Shown: positions 42,015 to 49,146, counted from the first letter of the stretch. The stretch is 64,000 nt of DNA from Longimicrobiales bacterium (GCA_951813395.1 OX638356.1:599340-663339); one strand, 5' to 3'. Made by a program: numbers and translations. The notes: generated by a model not told the origin, from the letters alone.

Positions 42015-43016
42015 GTGCACGAACGCGGGATACATTCCTGCGTGGCCACTCTTCACGAGCTTCTGGTACGGTCGAGCCGCACCTTCGCGGTGGGCATCGA
42101 CATGCTTCCCGCGCCGCTTCGGGAAGAAATCACCGTCGCCTACCTTCTGCTCCGTGTTTCCGACTACCTCGAGGACAACCAGGAGCTCGGGGACGACGAG
42201 AAGATCGGCCTGCTGAAGGAATGGCGACGCGTACTCGAAGGGCGGGGCGACCGGACCGCCCTGGCCGGACGACTCAAGGAGGCCCGCGAAGCGACACCGG
42301 ATGCCCGCGTCGCACGGCACGCGGCCACGGTGCTCGGCGCACTTGATCGCCTGGCGCCCGACGGGCGCGATATCGTGGTGAACCGGGTTCGGGAGTCGAG
42401 CGCGGGGATGGCCCGCTGGACCGAGAAGGGGTCGGTCTTTCGAAACGAGGACGATCTCGACGACTACATGCACGAGGTGGCCGGGCGGGTGGGGTACCTG
42501 CTGACCGAGCTCTTCGCACTCCGTCTGCGGCGGCTCCGGGGCGACCGCGCGCGGATGATGGAACTCGGGCGCGAATTCGGGCTGGCCCTCCAGACGGTCA
42601 ACGTCATCCGGGGCCTGCACGAGGACCGCAACCGTGGGTGGGTCTACGTTCCGGCCTCCTTCCTTCCGGATCATCGCATTCGCCCCGGCGAGCTCTTCGA
42701 GCCGGCCAACCGGGAAGCGGCGATGGCGGTGCTGGACCGGCTGGTGCGCAAGGCGGATCGCCACCTGGCGGCGGCACGCGCCTACATCCGGCTGATTCCC
42801 CGCGGAAACCACAGGGTGCGGCTCTTCTGCCTGCTCCCGCTGCTCTTTGCGGTGCGCACCCTGGCCATCAGCCGCGCGAACCCGATGGTGCTGCAGCGGG
42901 AAACCAAGATGACGCGCCGCGAAGTCGAGATCATCACCCGCCGGGCGAGGGTGTGGGGCTTCTCGAACGGGTGGATCGACTGGTACTGCAGACGCCTGGC
43001 GACGACAGGAGCGTAG
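42015..43016 (+). CDS. squalene/phytoene synthase family protein with altered second Asp motif
   Basis: Head-to-head prenyl synthase-fold protein of 333 residues. The first aspartate-rich motif is intact (VSDYLEDNQE). In the second, where the family has RDxxED, this protein has VIRGLHEDRNRGWVYVP, so the first Asp is Gly. Conserved Tyr/Arg motifs such as RTFAVGIDMLP (N-terminus) and GRVGYLLTELF are present. GTG 42015 has GGGAGG about 8 nt upstream; GTG 42042 is an alternative. No other isoprenoid or hopanoid gene is next to it, so squalene, phytoene or another product cannot be chosen. Confidence 0.82.
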   Translation: MHERGIHSCVATLHELLVRSSRTFAVGIDMLPAPLREEITVAYLLLRVSDYLEDNQELGDDEKIGLLKEWRRVLEGRGDRTALAGRLKEAREATPDARVARHAATVLGALDRLAPDGRDIVVNRVRESSAGMARWTEKGSVFRNEDDLDDYMHEVAGRVGYLLTELFALRLRRLRGDRARMMELGREFGLALQTVNVIRGLHEDRNRGWVYVPASFLPDHRIRPGELFEPANREAAMAVLDRLVRKADRHLAAARAYIRLIPRGNHRVRLFCLLPLLFAVRTLAISRANPMVLQRETKMTRREVEIITRRARVWGFSNGWIDWYCRRLATTGA

Positions 43017-43021
43017 GGCTG

Positions 43022-43050
43022 TTGACCCCTATCGCGCGGTTTCATAACTT
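43022..43050 (+). promoter_or_regulatory. sigma-70 promoter of the tRNA array
   Basis: TTGACC (43022-43027) and TAACTT (43045-43050) are separated by 17 nt, and the predicted start falls about 5 nt before the first tRNA. The -35 matches five of six consensus bases. Confidence 0.65.
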
Positions 43051-43061
43051 ACAGATCTGAT

Positions 43062-43135
<74 letters not shown>

Positions 43136-43159
43136 TAAATGCGACGGAGTGCTTCCGGG

Positions 43160-43183
43160 AACGCCGCCATGTGCGGCGTTTCT
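43160..43183 (+). other. hairpin after tRNA-fMet
   Basis: Perfect 8-bp stem AACGCCGC/GCGGCGTT with a 5-nt loop, followed by TCT only. It may mark 3' processing of tRNA-fMet or weak termination. Confidence 0.4.
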
Positions 43184-43223
43184 GGCGTAGCGGCCCGGGG
43201 TACCGGGACTTGGACCGGCCAGG

Positions 43224-43274
43224 CCGACCGGTGAGGTTCGACGCGAACCCGCCGGCAGGACCCGGTCGGTTTTT
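43224..43274 (+). terminator. intrinsic-terminator-like hairpin inside the tRNA array
   Basis: CCGACCGG (43224-43231) pairs with CCGGTCGG (43262-43269) around a 30-nt GC-rich interior, directly followed by TTTTT. It separates tRNA-fMet from the other 16 tRNAs, so readthrough or a second promoter would be needed for them; I saw no clear promoter in the 21 nt after it. Confidence 0.5.
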
Positions 43275-43295
43275 GTCGGAGCGTTGTCGGACTTC

Positions 43296-43368
43296 GGCCA
43301 GGTAGCTCAGTTGGTAGAGCACGCGACTGAAAATCGCGGTGTCGGCGGTTCAATTCCGTCCCTGGCCA
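43296..43368 (+). tRNA. tRNA-Phe (GAA)
   Basis: Complete cloverleaf; acceptor GGCCAGG/CCTGGCC, anticodon GAA in CTGAAAA. No encoded CCA. Confidence 0.95.
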
Positions 43369-43380
43369 TTGGTTGGCACT

Positions 43381-43454
43381 AGGTCCGTAGCTCAACTTGG
43401 TAGAGCACCGGTCTCCAAAACCGGCGGTTGGGGGTTCGAGTCCCTCCGGGCCTG
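43381..43454 (+). tRNA. tRNA-Trp (CCA)
   Basis: Complete cloverleaf; acceptor AGGTCCG/CGGGCCT, anticodon CCA, discriminator G. This normal Trp tRNA reads UGG; UGA is not expected to be read as Trp by it. Confidence 0.95.
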
Positions 43455-43469
43455 TAGCGACGGAGGTTC

Positions 43470-43541
43470 GCCCTCATCGTCTAACGGTTAGGACACCACT
43501 CTTTCAAGGTGGAGATCGGGGTTCGATTCCCCGTGAGGGTA
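43470..43541 (+). tRNA. tRNA-Glu (TTC)
   Basis: Complete cloverleaf; acceptor GCCCTCA/TGAGGGT, anticodon TTC. The only tRNA of the array with T at the wobble position. Confidence 0.95.
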
Positions 43542-43576
43542 TTTGGCCGGAGCGGGTTCCGGCCGCGCGAAAAAAT

Positions 43577-43651
43577 GGGGCTGTAGCTCAGTTTGGTTAG
43601 AGTGCCGGTCTGTCACACCGGAGGCCGCGGGTTCGAGTCCCGTCAGCCCCG
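43577..43651 (+). tRNA. tRNA-Asp (GTC)
   Basis: Complete cloverleaf; acceptor GGGGCTG/CAGCCCC, anticodon GTC, discriminator G. The D-loop is one base longer than in its neighbours. Confidence 0.95.
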
Positions 43652-43689
43652 CTGGTGGTTTTTGAAAATCTGGGTCGTGGAGCGGGTTT

Positions 43690-43762
43690 GGGGCCGTAGC
43701 TCAGTTGGGAGAGCGCCTGAATGGCATTCAGGAGGTCAGGGGTTCGACTCCCCTCGGCTCCA
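43690..43762 (+). tRNA. tRNA-Ala (GGC)
   Basis: Complete cloverleaf; acceptor GGGGCCG/CGGCTCC with the alanine identity pair G3-T70, anticodon GGC. Confidence 0.95.
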
Positions 43763-43785
43763 TTCACGGAATCGTTACGCCGAGA

Positions 43786-43870
43786 GCTCGGGTGGCGGAA
43801 TTGGTAGACGCGCAGGATTCAGGATCCTGTGGGGGTTAACCCCGTGAGGGTTCGAGTCCCTCCCCGAGCA
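43786..43870 (+). tRNA. tRNA-Leu (CAG)
   Basis: Class II tRNA with long variable arm (GGGGTTAACCCC region); acceptor GCTCGGG/CCCGAGC, anticodon CAG. Confidence 0.94.
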
Positions 43871-43959
43871 TATGGCCTGACCTGGCAGGCCGTGTTGGAA
43901 CGTGGCGCGGTGCTGCCCCCGGTGCGCGGCGGCGTGCTGTGCTGTGGACGGTTGGAAGC

Positions 43960-44043
43960 GCCCACGTGCTGGAATTGGTAGACAGGCTGGTTTGAGGGAC
44001 CAGTGTTCGAAAGGACGTACAGGTTCGAGTCCTGTCGTGGGCA
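43960..44043 (+). tRNA. tRNA-Leu (GAG)
   Basis: Class II tRNA; acceptor GCCCACG/CGTGGGC, anticodon GAG, variable arm GTTCGAAAGGAC. Confidence 0.94.
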
Positions 44044-44048
44044 CTAGA

Positions 44049-44122
44049 GCGCCCGTAGCTCAATTGGATAGAGTACCTGACTACGGATCAGGGGGTTGGG
44101 GGTTCGAGTCCTCCCGGGCGTA
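44049..44122 (+). tRNA. tRNA-Arg (ACG)
   Basis: Complete cloverleaf; acceptor GCGCCCG/CGGGCGT, anticodon ACG (A34 expected to be deaminated to inosine by TadA). Confidence 0.95.
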
Positions 44123-44130
44123 TTGATACA

Positions 44131-44204
44131 GGGCGCGTAGCTCAGCTGGCTAGAGTGCCACGTTGACATCGTGGAGGTCACAGGTTCAAGTCCTGTCGCG
44201 CCCA
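44131..44204 (+). tRNA. tRNA-Val (GAC)
   Basis: Complete cloverleaf; acceptor GGGCGCG/CGCGCCC, anticodon GAC. Confidence 0.95.
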
Positions 44205-44218
44205 CTGGCCGTCCGTTC

Positions 44219-44291
44219 GGGGCCGTAGCTCAGTTGGGAGAGCGCAGCGTTCGCAACGCTGAGGTCAGGGGTTCGACTCCCCTCGGCTCCA
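44219..44291 (+). tRNA. tRNA-Ala (CGC)
   Basis: Near-duplicate of the GGC alanine tRNA at 43690; differences concentrate in the anticodon arm. Keeps G3-T70. Anticodon CGC. Confidence 0.95.
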
Positions 44292-44344
44292 TTGGCGAGG
44301 CGGCGGGCCGTCGGGCCGTCCGCTTGCCGCCCGCCGGAAACATC

Positions 44345-44417
44345 GCCACCGTAGCTCAGCTGGTAGAGCACGTCACTCGTAATGACGGGGTCGTCGGTTC
44401 GAGTCCGACCGGTGGCT
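44345..44417 (+). tRNA. tRNA-Thr (CGT)
   Basis: Complete cloverleaf; acceptor GCCACCG/CGGTGGC, anticodon CGT, discriminator T. Confidence 0.95.
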
Positions 44418-44425
44418 CTACCCCT

Positions 44426-44498
44426 AGCCCCGTGGTGTAATTGGCAACACGTCTGACTCTGGATCAGAAGAGTCCTGGTTCGAGCCCAGGCGGGGCTA
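44426..44498 (+). tRNA. tRNA-Gln (CTG)
   Basis: Complete cloverleaf; acceptor AGCCCCG/CGGGGCT, anticodon CTG. Starts only 8 bp after tRNA-Thr. Confidence 0.95.
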
Positions 44499-44501
44499 CT
44501 T

Positions 44502-44586
44502 GGAGGGATGGCTGAGCGGCTAAAAGCGGCGCCCTGCTAAGGCGTTGGTCCCAGTGACCACGTGGGTTCGAATCCCACTCCCTCCG
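44502..44586 (+). tRNA. tRNA-Ser (GCT)
   Basis: Class II tRNA; acceptor GGAGGGA/TCCCTCC, anticodon GCT, variable arm around TTGGTCCCAGTGACCA. Its 3' end is copied in direct and inverted form within the repeat that follows (44591-44715). Confidence 0.94.
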
Positions 44587-44590
44587 CTTG

Positions 44591-44715
44591 GCGTCAGCGA
44601 TCGGAGGGAGCGCGGTTCGAACTCGTTCGAGCCGCAGGCGGTTGCGCCGCAGGGCGCGAACGCCGGAGACGGCCGAGGACGGCGGCAGCCGCCCGCAGGC
44701 CCATCCCACTCCCTC
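44591..44715 (+). repeat. tRNA-Ser-associated repeat, copy A
   Basis: About 125-bp element directly after tRNA-Ser(GCT), roughly 85% identical to copy B at 45105-45231. Near its left end (44602-44622) is an inverted copy of the tRNA's own acceptor and T-arm sequence (CGGAGGGAG..., 3 mismatches in 21). Its right end (44703-44715) is a direct copy of the tRNA end (ATCCCACTCCCTC). The interior is GC-rich and can fold into nested hairpins. No convincing ORF. Confidence 0.8.
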
Positions 44716-44750
44716 TCAAGAGCGCGAAAACCCGCTCCGACGACCCCCGG

Positions 44751-44835
44751 GGAGGCGTAGTCCTAATTGGTAAGGCACCGCACTCGAAATGCGGCGTGCG
44801 TTGAGCACTTGGGGGTTCGAGTCCCTCCGCCTCCG
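44751..44835 (+). tRNA. tRNA-Ser (CGA)
   Basis: Class II tRNA; acceptor GGAGGCG/CGCCTCC, anticodon CGA, long variable arm CGTGCGTTGAGCACTTG. Unlike the two other serine tRNAs here it has no downstream repeat. Confidence 0.93.
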
Positions 44836-44901
44836 CTCAGGGATCCCCAGGTCGCCGCTCATTGAGGGCGGCGGGATGGAGGACGAATCCTCAAAAAAAA
44901 A

Positions 44902-44975
44902 CGGGGCGTGGCTCAGTCCGGTAGAGCGCTGCGTTCGGGTCGCAGAGGTCCCCGGTTCGAATCCGGGCGCCCCGA
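44902..44975 (+). tRNA. tRNA-Pro (CGG)
   Basis: Complete cloverleaf; acceptor CGGGGCG/CGCCCCG, anticodon CGG. Preceded by a run of nine A. Confidence 0.95.
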
Positions 44976-45016
44976 TTACTTTCCGTGAGCTGGTCCCGAA
45001 ACGGTCCAGCAACCGA

Positions 45017-45100
45017 GGACGGGTGGCCGAGTGGCTTAAGGCGCACGACTGGAAATCGTGTGGGCGTCAGCCCGCGTGGGTTCGAATCCCACCCCGTCCG
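45017..45100 (+). tRNA. tRNA-Ser (GGA)
   Basis: Class II tRNA; acceptor GGACGGG/CCCGTCC, anticodon GGA, discriminator G. Last tRNA of the array; its 3' end is copied inside repeat copy B. Confidence 0.94.
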
Positions 45101-45104
45101 TGAA

Positions 45105-45231
45105 GCGTCAGCGAACTGACGGGGTGGGGTTCGAACTTGTTCGAGCCGGAGGCGGCCGCGCCGCCAGGCGCGGGCGCCGGAGACGGCTGAGGAGCGGCGT
45201 AGCCGCCCGGAGGCCCATCCCACCCCGTCCG
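45105..45231 (+). repeat. tRNA-Ser-associated repeat, copy B
   Basis: About 127-bp element directly after tRNA-Ser(GGA). The inverted copy of this tRNA's 3' part is at 45118-45136 (GACGGGGTGGGGTTCGAAC, one mismatch in 19) and the direct copy ATCCCACCCCGTCCG is at 45217-45231. The tRNA copy and the direct copy are 131 bp apart, the same distance as in copy A. The arms follow the sequence of this tRNA, not that of the GCT tRNA. The insertion sequence begins 3 bp further on. Confidence 0.8.
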
Positions 45232-45238
45232 CACCTAG

Positions 45239-45255
45239 GAGCGTGCGCCGCAGAA
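45239..45255 (+). repeat. left terminal inverted repeat of the IS
   Basis: GAGCGTGCGCCGCAGAA; matches the reverse complement of the right end at 15 of 17 positions. The following 45256-45430 is non-coding IS sequence in which I see nothing further. Confidence 0.8.
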
Positions 45256-45430
45256 GCGCAGTGGATGTGAAAGAGAGGCGTGAGGATCGGCGGCGGGCAG
45301 ACTGCTTCGAGGAGCGAGGGGGTGGGGATCCGCGCCGCTGAGGGGCTGAGGGAGGCCGCAGGCCGTGAATTGGGGTGGCGAGGGTCTTCGAGAGCGCCGG
45401 GGCCGGCGTCGGTGGTGAACGATCACGGTC

Positions 45431-46753
45431 TCATGCTGCCTGAAGGGTGTGCAGCCGCTTCACATTGAGCGCCAGACACACGAGAGTCCACTCGGCCTGG
45501 ACCTTCTCGAGGCCCCGGAAGCTGAATCGCCGAAAGCCCATCGCCTCCTTGATCCATCCGATGGGCGCCTCCGCCTGCCACTTGCGACGCCCGTAGCGTC
45601 TTCGGCCCTCATCCGTCGCCAGCTTGTCGGCCATGCGCGCCCTTGCGGGATGCTTCTCCGGATCGATCCTGGCGGGCGCCTTGCCCTCCCGGCCCAGCGC
45701 CACGTACCCGTCAACGCCCCGCTTCTCCAGTTCCCGGAGGTCCTGCTCGTTGCCGTATCCCGCGTCCGCCAGCACTTGGCCGGGCGTCCCGCCGCACACC
45801 ACCTCCGCCCCATCGATCATCGGAATCAGCTGGCCCTGGTCGCTCGCGTTGTTCGTCACCCCGGCGCCCACCACCAACTGGTTCTCCCCCTCCACCGCCG
45901 TCTGCGCGTTGTAGCTCTGCTGGAACCCCTCCGAAGAAGTCTTCATGATCCGGCTCTCCGGATCCGTGAAGTTGCTCTGCGCCCGCTCGTCCGGCTCCCC
46001 GTACTCCCGCTTGTAGGGACTGCCACCCTTCGGGTTGCGCTTCTGCCCCGGCTTGCGGCCCCGCGCATCGTCCGCCGCTCTCTGCTCAGCCTCCAGGCGC
46101 GCCTTCGCCTCCCGGATCGCCGCCAGCCGGTCCTCGCGCCGCTTGAGTTCGTCCGGCAACTCGTCTCCGCGAGCCTCCTCGCCGAACCGCTCGTCCTCCG
46201 CTTCGTCCACCGCCTCGGCTCGCCCCACCAGCGCCTCGATCTCCGCCTTCAGCCGCAACTCCTCCTTCGCCATCCGGCCGTAGCTCATCGCCTTGCGCTT
46301 GCTCGCGTTCGCCCGAACCTTCGTCCCGTCCACCGATACCCTGCCCAGCCCCACCAGGCCCGAGGCCCGCGCGAGCACCACCACCTGGACGAACACCGCC
46401 CGGAAGTCTTCAAGATGCCGCTTGCGGAACTCGCACAGCGTCCGGTGCTTCGGAAAGTTCCCCGCAGCCAGCATCCGAAACGCCACATCCTCCTCCAGCC
46501 TCTTCGCCATCTTCCGCGACGAAAACGTCCCCGTCGCATACGCGTAGATCAGCACCTTGACCATCATCCGCGGATCGTACGGCGCGTTGCGACGCCCGTC
46601 CCCTTCGTACGGCGCGTAGAACGCACTCAGATCCACCGCGTCCACCAGATCGCTCACGTGGTGCGCCAGATGCCCCTCCGGCACCCACTCCCGAAGATCC
46701 AGTGGCAGCATCAGAATCTGGTCCGGCTGGTACGGTCGGAACGTCGTTCCCAT
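45431..46753 (-). CDS. IS1182-family DDE transposase
   Basis: Transposase of 440 residues, full length. N-terminal DUF772-type domain (GTFSSRKMAKRLEEDVAFRML), first catalytic Asp in GRVSVDGTKVRANAS, a charged coiled-coil-like insertion (about residues 165-240), second Asp in VLADAGYGNEQDL and the Glu in APIGWIKEAMGFRRFSFRG. ATG 46753. The only gene of the element; no frameshift or stop, so it is probably active. Confidence 0.93.
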   Translation of the reverse strand: MGTTFRPYQPDQILMLPLDLREWVPEGHLAHHVSDLVDAVDLSAFYAPYEGDGRRNAPYDPRMMVKVLIYAYATGTFSSRKMAKRLEEDVAFRMLAAGNFPKHRTLCEFRKRHLEDFRAVFVQVVVLARASGLVGLGRVSVDGTKVRANASKRKAMSYGRMAKEELRLKAEIEALVGRAEAVDEAEDERFGEEARGDELPDELKRREDRLAAIREAKARLEAEQRAADDARGRKPGQKRNPKGGSPYKREYGEPDERAQSNFTDPESRIMKTSSEGFQQSYNAQTAVEGENQLVVGAGVTNNASDQGQLIPMIDGAEVVCGGTPGQVLADAGYGNEQDLRELEKRGVDGYVALGREGKAPARIDPEKHPARARMADKLATDEGRRRYGRRKWQAEAPIGWIKEAMGFRRFSFRGLEKVQAEWTLVCLALNVKRLHTLQAA

Positions 46754-46822
46754 TGACCCCCCTCGGCTGGCCGCAAACCTTTCGCTATGCCCTCGATACC
46801 TCTAATGATAGCCGCCGCGGTT

Positions 46823-46839
46823 TTCTGCGGCGCAGCCTC
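46823..46839 (-). repeat. right terminal inverted repeat of the IS
   Basis: Reverse complement reads GAGGCTGCGCCGCAGAA, partner of 45239-45255. Next to it outside is CTAG. Confidence 0.8.
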
Positions 46840-46853
46840 CTAGCCCTGACCCT

Positions 46854-47507
46854 TCAGTCCATTCCGTCCAGCGCTGTCAGCAGCTCCGTCGGCTCGGGTC
46901 TGCGCGTATAGTCGGGGTCGGCTCCCGCGTAGGCCACGATCCCGTCGCGGCCCACGACATAGGTGGCGGGGACGGCGAGTTCCCACGTGAGATCGCCGTT
47001 GAAGCGACTCAGGTCGATTCGCAGCTCGTCGCGGTAGACATCCCGCAGGCGTTCGGGGAAAACGAAGGTCAGCCCGTAGGATCTGGCCACCCCGTTGCCG
47101 GGATCGGTCAGCACGTCGAACTCGATGCCGTCCTTTCGTGCCCATGAGGAGGCATAGTCATGGAGCTGGGGCGAGAGAGTGACCAGGGCGGCACCACGGG
47201 CGCGGATCCGGGGATACAGGGACTGAAGAGCAGCCTGCTCAGCGCGGCAGTACGGTCACCACCGCCCCCGAAAGAAGGAGAGGACCACAGGTCCGTCCTT
47301 CAGCTGCCGAGCGAGACGGATCGTCTTGTGCTCGAGGTTAGGACGTGCGAACAGCGGCGCACGGTCCCCGGCCTTCACGATGCCGTTCATGATGCCGGAT
47401 GCGGCGAGGTCGGCCGTACAGCTCCTGAGCACGGCCGTCACCGCGGGGTCGCGCTTGGCTGCTCCGGTGTTGCGGATTCGGTCGAGCGTTTCGGCGAGTG
47501 TGGGCAT
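46854..47507 (-). CDS. peroxiredoxin-like thiol oxidoreductase, candidate selenoprotein (UGA at codon 84)
   Basis: Thioredoxin-fold AhpC/TSA-type protein, read from ATG 47507 to the stop at 46854: 217 codons with one in-frame TGA at 47258-47256. The N-terminal part MPTLAETLDRIRNTGAAKRD through GPVVLSFFRGRW and the C-terminal part PYCRAEQAALQSLYPRI... are two halves of one peroxiredoxin-like family whose members read YRGGWCPYC at this point. The UGA thus replaces the first Cys of CxxC, giving UxxC. A SECIS-like hairpin follows after 15 nt. Both sides share one frame, with no other stop. Role: reduction of peroxides or disulfides. A nonsense mutation is the alternative, but an identical kind of event occurs in the OsmC gene. 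Confidence 0.87.
47228..47240 (-). promoter_or_regulatory. candidate bacterial SECIS hairpin of the peroxiredoxin-like gene
   Basis: On the minus strand GAGCA/TGCTC forms a perfect 5-bp stem with loop GGC. The stem begins 16 nt and the loop 21 nt after the in-frame TGA; the first loop base is G, as bacterial SECIS elements require. An outer CTGA/TCAG pairing with a bulge could extend the stem. Confidence 0.65.
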
Positions 47508-47639
47508 TGGGACGCATCCGGAGGCGGGCGTGAGCGTGTCCATGAATCGGAGTGGTGCCAAACCTTCGGCGCACGAATCTCGTCCTGCAAGGGCAAGGGC
47601 ACCTGCATTGCTCATGGGACTTGGCGAAAGGAGCGCAGA

Positions 47640-48422
47640 ATGACGAGACGAACGAAGCGGACGGCGGTGGCGATTGTTGTGGTGGGGGCAGCCGCGATAC
47701 CGGCGGGACTTGCGGCCCAGAGCCGCTGCGAGTTCCGCGACGAAATCGACCTCACCGGTCCGGCTGTCGGGACGCTGGATCTCGACGCCGGGGCCGGCAG
47801 GCTGGTGGTCACCGGAGGCAGCGACATCGGGGAGATCCGCGTCATGGCGGTGCTCTGTGCATCGGACCGCGACCGGCTGGAGGGCCTGGGCGTCTCCCTC
47901 GACGGCGACATGCTCCGAACCGAGTATCCGGGCCGCGTCGGAGGATGGGGCAACAACTATGCACGCATCGATCTGACGGTTGAGGTGCCGGCCGGTACGG
48001 GGATTCGGGTGGAGGACAGTTCGGGGAGCCTGGAGATCGTCGGCGTGGGGGACGTGGAGGTGCGCGACGGATCGGGGAGCATGTCGCTCCGGGATGTCGG
48101 GTCGGTGGTTGTCGAGGACGGCTCCGGGGGCCTCAGGATTGCCGAGGTGACCGGCGACGTCGACGTGGAGGACGGCTCGGGGAGCGTCGAGATTCGCAGT
48201 GTCAGCGGGAACGTGACCATATCCGACGGCTCGGGCAGCATCAGGGTGGAGGGTGTCGGGGGCACGGTGCTCATCGACGAGGTCGGATCCGGCGGAGTGT
48301 CGGTGCGGGATGTGGATGGGGACCTGGTGGTGACCGATGGCCGCCGCGAGCGCATCCGGTACTCCGACATCCGTGGATCGCTCGACCTGCCGCCGGCGCG
48401 GCGGAAGGGGCGCAGCGACTGA
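47640..48422 (+). CDS. secreted DUF4097-like repeat protein
   Basis: Exported protein of 260 residues. ATG 47640 has AAGGAG 7 nt upstream and opens a signal peptide (MTRRTKRTAVAIVVVGAAAI, cleavage near AAQS). The mature part resembles DUF4097/adhesin-type beta-helix proteins. From about residue 120 on, a ~20-residue unit recurs with a V-x-D-G-S-G-S core (VRDGSGSMSLRDV, VEDGSGGLRIAEV, VEDGSGSVEIRSV, ISDGSGSIRVEGV), about six turns. Divergent from the selenoprotein gene. Function unknown. Confidence 0.75.
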   Translation: MTRRTKRTAVAIVVVGAAAIPAGLAAQSRCEFRDEIDLTGPAVGTLDLDAGAGRLVVTGGSDIGEIRVMAVLCASDRDRLEGLGVSLDGDMLRTEYPGRVGGWGNNYARIDLTVEVPAGTGIRVEDSSGSLEIVGVGDVEVRDGSGSMSLRDVGSVVVEDGSGGLRIAEVTGDVDVEDGSGSVEIRSVSGNVTISDGSGSIRVEGVGGTVLIDEVGSGGVSVRDVDGDLVVTDGRRERIRYSDIRGSLDLPPARRKGRSD

Positions 48423-48546
48423 GAGTGACCCGGCCGCGGATTCTGCGGGTGCGGCAACCGGGGGCGGGTTCGGCAACGGCCGAGGTGTTCGCTACGTTTG
48501 TACCTGTGATCCGGTCCAATCGACACTGAACACGGTGCATGCTCCA

Positions 48547-49035
48547 GTGATACAACGCATCAAAAGCCCTCGACCTCGGCGGGTGGTTTTCGCCCTGGGC
48601 GTGGCCGTCTCTGCGCTATCGGGAGCGCTGGCCCTTCCCGTCCCCGCAGAGGGCCAGGTCGCACAGCTCCTGAAGGCGGTGAGCAGCGGCGGCAGCTGGA
48701 TCCGGCTTCCCGTGGAGGGCGGCCAGGCTTCGTACCGGAGTCCGGTAATCCCGCTCGCAGGAATGGCCTTCAACGGCTGTGTGAAGATCTGGGAACGGCA
48801 TTCGGGTTCCTGGACAATCAGCGCCAGGGATGGCCTGGGCGAGGCGCGGCTCGACGTCACGGCCGCTCCCGGCGAATCGGTGACATTCGACTACAGGGCC
48901 GGCTTCCAGGCGCGGCTGGACGTCGACATCGAGTGGAGCGAGCCGCGGGACACGACGCTCTTCGTATGGGTCGGCGTGTCGGCCCAGACGAACCAGGACA
49001 CCGGGCGAGACATTTGCCAGCCTCCTCCCCGCTGA
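48547..49035 (+). CDS. small exported protein of unknown function
   Basis: Protein of 162 residues. GTG 48547 gives a basic n-region (IQRIKSPRPRR) and a hydrophobic signal peptide; GTG 48535 is an alternative start. The mature domain is beta-rich (GQASYRSPVIPLAGMAFNGC, TAAPGESVTFDYRAGFQARLDV) and ends in a short Cys-Pro tail. I recognise no family. It follows the DUF4097-like gene by 124 bp in the same direction. Confidence 0.55.
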   Translation: MIQRIKSPRPRRVVFALGVAVSALSGALALPVPAEGQVAQLLKAVSSGGSWIRLPVEGGQASYRSPVIPLAGMAFNGCVKIWERHSGSWTISARDGLGEARLDVTAAPGESVTFDYRAGFQARLDVDIEWSEPRDTTLFVWVGVSAQTNQDTGRDICQPPPR

Positions 49036-49146
49036 CAGCCGGGCGCCCTCGCGTCGCGTCGGGAACGAAACGGGTGCACGCGGTGATCCAGGCCGGTATT
49101 GTGTTGGACAGGGAGTCAATACGGAACTGAACCGGAGGTCATGCGC

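Larger units (their letters stand above)
45235..46843 (-). mobile_element. IS5/IS1182-like insertion sequence with CTAG target duplication
   Basis: Complete element of about 1.6 kb: terminal inverted repeats GAG(CG/GC)TGCGCCGCAGAA at both ends (inner ends 45255 and 46823), one transposase gene, and CTAG on both flanks (45235-45238 and 46840-46843), best read as a 4-bp target duplication. It sits between the tRNA array and the stop codon of the peroxiredoxin-like gene, 10 bp from the latter, without breaking a gene. An intact transposase and near-perfect ends suggest recent arrival. Confidence 0.88.

Noticed and set aside
44464-45223. Similar short ORFs on the minus strand across the two tRNA-Ser repeats (both starting MGWA)
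   Set aside because: Similarity follows from the DNA repeat. The differences include many amino-acid changes without a bias to synonymous sites, and the ORFs run into antisense tRNA.
43136-45240. CRISPR-like array suggested by repeated GC-rich units
   Set aside because: The recurring sequences are tRNA T-arms and the two long repeats; no regular short direct repeats with unique spacers.
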